From positions 1 through 47,574 of IMG/VR virus record IMGVR_UViG_3300049793_000168: DNA of 47,574 nt. One strand, 5' to 3'. Shown piece by piece: positions 45,414-47,574 of the stretch. Both the position numbers and the translations under genes were made by a program. Each line of letters opens with the position of its first letter. The stretch's first letter is position 1. The stretch is from a virus. Under the pieces are notes generated by a model. It had not been told where the DNA came from. It worked only from the letters and a program-made list of their open reading frames with translations, and did no database searches.

Positions 45414-45724
45414 CAGTGCTTCCCGTGCTTCGCGGAGGACGTGGATCCGCACTTCGCGCCAGCGTGCTTGCCAGCGGGGTGCTTGCCGCCAGACCCGTGG
45501 TGGTGAGAGGGCCGGTGTGTCCGGTGAGCTCGAATGTGGGCCCTATGGGCCTTGGCCTTGGCGCGCCTCTTCTTGGCCGCGCTCTTGGCGTGTCCCAATT
45601 TCGACGCCGCCTTGCCGGTCTTGCTGGTGAACGGCTTACCGCCATGGCCGCCGCCGCCAGACGTCTTACAGGCCGGTTTCTTGGCGTGCGGCTTCTTGTG
45701 GACGACGATGATCTTCTTCGGCAT
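45413..45724 (-). CDS. Histone-H1-like basic protein
   Basis: 103 residues from ATG 45724 with GAAGGG upstream. It is composed mainly of Lys, Ala, His, Gly and Ser (AAKKRRAKAKAHRAHIRAHR, HHHGSGGKHPAGKHAGAK). This resembles Lys/Ala-rich nucleoid-associated tails and likely coats DNA or RNA. Two Cys are present. Whether it packs with the virion is unknown. Confidence 0.6.
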   Translation of the reverse strand: MPKKIIVVHKKPHAKKPACKTSGGGGHGGKPFTSKTGKAASKLGHAKSAAKKRRAKAKAHRAHIRAHRTHRPSHHHGSGGKHPAGKHAGAKCGSTSSAKHGKH

Positions 45725-45917
45725 AGGTGGGCCACCCTTCCGGGAATAGTCTACGCGCAATCCGTGTCGCGAGCATGTCCTGGAGGCGGTGAATGCTCGC
45801 CAGGAACTCGTCCTGCTCGTACGGGTGCTCCTCGGGGAGCTCGAGCCAGGCCTGCGTGGCTTCGAACAGGTGATCGGCCACCACACCCTCCTGCTCGGTC
45901 AATCCGTCGTTTCTCAT
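45666..45917 (-). CDS. Helical hypothetical protein
   Basis: 83 residues from ATG 45917, six bases after TACTCT on the minus strand. ATQAWLELPEEHPYEQDEFL then IHRLQDMLATRIARRLFPEG match a small actinophage family of unknown role. Its end overlaps the histone-like gene by 59 nt, so its last residues share that gene's ribosome-binding region. Confidence 0.6.
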   Translation of the reverse strand: MRNDGLTEQEGVVADHLFEATQAWLELPEEHPYEQDEFLASIHRLQDMLATRIARRLFPEGWPTYAEEDHRRPQEAARQETGL

Positions 45918-45951
45918 GGACGCAGAGTACTCCGGCGTGTACGCTCTGTCC
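45918..45951. promoter_or_regulatory. Symmetric divergent promoter, TACTCT (-) and TACGCT (+)
   Basis: TACTCT (minus, 45929-45924) is six bases from ATG 45917 and TACGCT (plus, 45940-45945) six bases from ATG 45952; only ten bases separate them. The whole segment is close to an inverted repeat: GTAC, hexamer remainder, GTCCATG on both sides. Two genes thus start back to back from one site. Confidence 0.65.
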
Positions 45952-46110
45952 ATGGCGGGCTATCACGAGGTCAAGTCCTTCCCGGTCAGCGCCGAAGAGC
46001 TCTCCAAGGGGTGGGTCCCGCCGAAGGATTTCAAGCCATTCGCCGCCCTGGCGGGTGCAGTCGGGTACGTCATCGTCATCTGCCGCAAGTGGCACCAGGG
46101 GTGGGAATAG
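45952..46110 (+). CDS. Small hypothetical protein
   Basis: 52 residues from ATG 45952. VSAEELSKGWVPPKDFKPFA then LAGAVGYVIVICRKW form a small helical/beta unit with a hydrophobic C-terminal half. Its stop shares a base with the next GTG. Confidence 0.55.
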   Translation: MAGYHEVKSFPVSAEELSKGWVPPKDFKPFAALAGAVGYVIVICRKWHQGWE

Positions 46111-46271
46111 TGGCCCGGTGCGAAAACGGTTCCGGACGCGATCACACGTTCGATCAGGACGGGCGCTGCGCGACCTGCGGCCTGACCTGGGCTGAGACGG
46201 TCCGCGGCTTCGGCAGCAATGTCGCGCCGCGCAAGGGCAAGCCCAGGACCCTCAAGAGCCTCTCCGGGTAG
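46110..46271 (+). CDS. Zinc-ribbon small protein
   Basis: 53 residues from GTG 46110. HTFDQDGRCATCGLTWAE carries a His/Cys set typical of the short phage zinc ribbons, then a basic tail (RKGKPRTLKS). Confidence 0.55.
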   Translation: MARCENGSGRDHTFDQDGRCATCGLTWAETVRGFGSNVAPRKGKPRTLKSLSG

Positions 46272-46272
46272 G

Positions 46273-46278
46273 TACAAT
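46273..46278 (+). promoter_or_regulatory. -10 element TACAAT
   Basis: TACAAT, six bases, ATG 46285. Overlaps the previous stop region by two bases. Confidence 0.6.
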
Positions 46279-46284
46279 CCCGCC

Positions 46285-46659
46285 ATGCCGGGACGCCCCC
46301 TCAAGAGAGCCGCCTTCTTGACCTCAGACAGCGACGAAATCGAGGCGTTCTGCCAGGCGGCCTTCATGCCGAGCTTCAAGTTCGAGGGGCTCGAGTGGGC
46401 AGACGAGCATCCCGGCCCGGAGGTCAAGACCCGCACCCCCCCGCTCGAGCTAGAGGATCCCCCGGAGGTCGACGTCTCTGTGTGGGCGAATCTCGAGGGC
46501 CCCATGGTCCGAGTCGCGTGCGTGAAGTGCGGCCAGGAGAAGGACGCCTGGGTCGACGAGCACGGCTTTCTTGAGGACGAGCGAGACATGTGGCACGTCC
46601 ACGAGGGCGACAACGCGTACCCCACGGCCCCGATCGGTGAGAGTGATGACCCTTCGTGA
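46285..46659 (+). CDS. Acidic hypothetical protein
   Basis: 124 residues from ATG 46285. The first half is mixed; DAWVDEHGFLEDERDMWHVHE near 98-118 and VACVKCGQEK give a possible metal site. Unknown role. Confidence 0.55.
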   Translation: MPGRPLKRAAFLTSDSDEIEAFCQAAFMPSFKFEGLEWADEHPGPEVKTRTPPLELEDPPEVDVSVWANLEGPMVRVACVKCGQEKDAWVDEHGFLEDERDMWHVHEGDNAYPTAPIGESDDPS

Positions 46660-46786
46660 GTGGGTCGCAGAGACGATCGTGGCCTCGTATTCGTCCTACG
46701 ACGAGCGCCAGGATGTCTGGCAGGGCGCTCTGCGGTACCTCGACTGGCTCGACAGCTTGATTGTCTCCGCGAAACCGCTAAGCTGA
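46646..46786 (+). CDS. Small hypothetical protein
   Basis: 46 residues from ATG 46646 overlapping the previous gene by 14 nt; helical (LREWVAETIVASYSSYDERQ). Confidence 0.5.
   Translation: MTLREWVAETIVASYSSYDERQDVWQGALRYLDWLDSLIVSAKPLS
46779..46784 (+). promoter_or_regulatory. GAAAC-N3-TAAGCT promoter
   Basis: GAAAC (46771-46775), three bases, TAAGCT, six bases, GTG 46791. No SD site. Confidence 0.6.
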
Positions 46787-46790
46787 GTCC

Positions 46791-47063
46791 GTGGCGAAGA
46801 AAATGAAGTGGTCTCTGTGCTCGACCTGGAAGCAGGTCGAGGACTTCGCCACCAAGAAAGAGGCCGAGGCCGCCCTAGAGGCTTGGAAAGAGGCTCAGAT
46901 CGCCAAGGGCTGGACTGTGACGGGGTCCAAGACGAAGGGCATGCTCATGGCGACCGCTCCCGGCGTCCACTACCAGCACGAAATGGTCGAGATCGCCAAG
47001 GGGAACGCGCCGACAGGCCTTGCGGCCGCCGTGGTCAAGAAGTACGAGGACGCTGTCCGATGA
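46791..47063 (+). CDS. Hypothetical protein
   Basis: 90 residues from GTG 46791. KKEAEAALEAWKEAQIAKGW (about 22-41) is a helix, followed by beta strands (TVTGSKTKGMLMATAP) and PGVHYQHEMVEIAKG. Ends in an ATGA overlap with the next gene. Unknown. Confidence 0.55.
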   Translation: MAKKMKWSLCSTWKQVEDFATKKEAEAALEAWKEAQIAKGWTVTGSKTKGMLMATAPGVHYQHEMVEIAKGNAPTGLAAAVVKKYEDAVR

Positions 47064-47233
47064 GGCTCACCGACGAGCTCAAGGACGCGCGCCGCAAGAT
47101 CGAGACTGCGATGTACGAGCAAAGCCAACGCGACGACGCGCGGGCGAGCGCCGCGGGCGCCCGGTACGGCCTCGACCAGCCCAAGATCACCCATACGGGT
47201 GATTCAGGAGCTCCGGCCCGCGTCCGACAATAG
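47060..47233 (+). CDS. Small hypothetical protein
   Basis: 57 residues from ATG 47060 (ATGA); charged helical N-terminus (LKDARRKIETAMYEQSQRDD) and a loose C-terminus. Overlaps the promoter of the following gene. Confidence 0.5.
   Translation: MRLTDELKDARRKIETAMYEQSQRDDARASAAGARYGLDQPKITHTGDSGAPARVRQ
47226..47231 (+). promoter_or_regulatory. -10-like GACAAT
   Basis: GACAAT, one base off TANNNT, with six bases to ATG 47238. Confidence 0.4.
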
Positions 47234-47237
47234 AGGC

Positions 47238-47465
47238 ATGAAAACAATTCTCGGTCACACGATCCTCTCCAAAGAGGAAGAGACCAGCATCGCGTTCAGG
47301 ATCAACATCCTGATCAAGACGAACGAGTTCCTCGAGCGCACGCTCGGGGGCTACATGAAGTGCCTGGACGTCGCGACTGACCTCATCGTCGAGTCCGGCG
47401 ACGAGGATTCCATTAACCGCATGAAAGCGGCCCTCGGAGAGCACTTCGTCGACGGTGAAGCTTGA
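47238..47465 (+). CDS. Small hypothetical protein (complete copy)
   Basis: 75 residues from ATG 47238. Acidic and helical (SKEEETSIAFRINILIKTNE), ending EHFVDGEA. The window start repeats its last 24 codons, so this is the full gene on the circular map. Its stop overlaps the TTG start of the next gene. Confidence 0.65.
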   Translation: MKTILGHTILSKEEETSIAFRINILIKTNEFLERTLGGYMKCLDVATDLIVESGDEDSINRMKAALGEHFVDGEA

Positions 47466-47574
47466 CCAAAGTGCTCGGAAAGGGGCAGGCCCGAGAGCTC
47501 GTTCGTGGCATGCGCTGTCGAAAGACCAACAAGGCCTGCTTCTTGTCCAAAGAGCGGGCCATGAAGGTCGTCGA
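47393..47574. repeat. Right copy of terminal redundancy
   Basis: Repeats bases 1-182, with C at 47447 where the left copy has T. Reads across the junction would join this end to base 183. Confidence 0.95.
47462..47574 (+). CDS. 5' part of zinc-ribbon-like gene (complete at 70-336)
   Basis: The first 113 bases of the gene complete at 70-336, cut by the window end. Not a pseudogene. Confidence 0.9.
   Translation, partial: MTKVLGKGQARELVRGMRCRKTNKACFLSKERAMKVV

Overview
The window looks like one complete phage genome on a circular map. Bases 1-182 recur as bases 47393-47574 with a single synonymous T/C difference (base 55 versus 47447), leaving about 47.39 kb of unique sequence. The DNA is GC-rich and the gene order is that of a long-tailed, non-contractile (siphovirus-like) phage. 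An actinobacterial host is inferred from the ReqiPepy6 gp37-like tail protein, the short r1t-like holin candidate, the -10-only leaderless promoters and the Lys-tailed Ku. I see no integrase, excisionase, transposase, CRISPR array, tRNA or DNA polymerase, so a virulent life style using the host polymerase is most likely.

Layout. (1) 2-4554 (+): small genes, an HD-domain nucleotidase, two cell-wall lysins and the small and large terminase subunits. (2) 4743-13482 (+): portal, scaffold, major capsid protein, an embedded glycosyltransferase, head-tail connectors, holin candidate, major tail protein and a tail chaperone pair joined by a -1 frameshift. (3) 13513-21628 (+): tape measure, distal tail, gp37-like protein, collagen-like fibre, three tandem paralogues and a terminal fibre. 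(4) 21566-31501 (-): a tightly overlapped leftward operon with a glycosyltransferase, MazG-like enzyme, exonuclease, Cas4-like and Hjc-like nucleases, a sigma factor fused to a LuxR-type helix-turn-helix, and many small membrane proteins. (5) 31642-37607 (mostly -): a glycan/phosphatase cluster, primase-helicase and an OB-like protein. (6) 37957-38555: a non-coding island of iterons and CTAG-rich palindromes. (7) 38556-44743 (+): a block with strong Shine-Dalgarno sites and relaxed codon use that carries rIIA, rIIB, a conserved phage protein and Ku. (8) 45037-47574: small genes either side of a nearly symmetric divergent promoter.

The most interesting signal is a repeated start architecture. 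About twenty genes, mostly structural, begin 6-9 nt after a TANNNT hexamer with no Shine-Dalgarno site. In roughly half of these the hexamer is preceded, after exactly three bases, by CGAAC or a one-base variant. The phage also encodes an unusual sigma2-sigma4-LuxR protein. A phage-specific promoter class driving leaderless late mRNAs is a testable hypothesis. The leftward operon instead relies on ATGA/GTGA/TTGA 4-nt overlaps, and the 38.5-44.7 kb block on strong Shine-Dalgarno sites, so three modes of translation start coexist in one genome.
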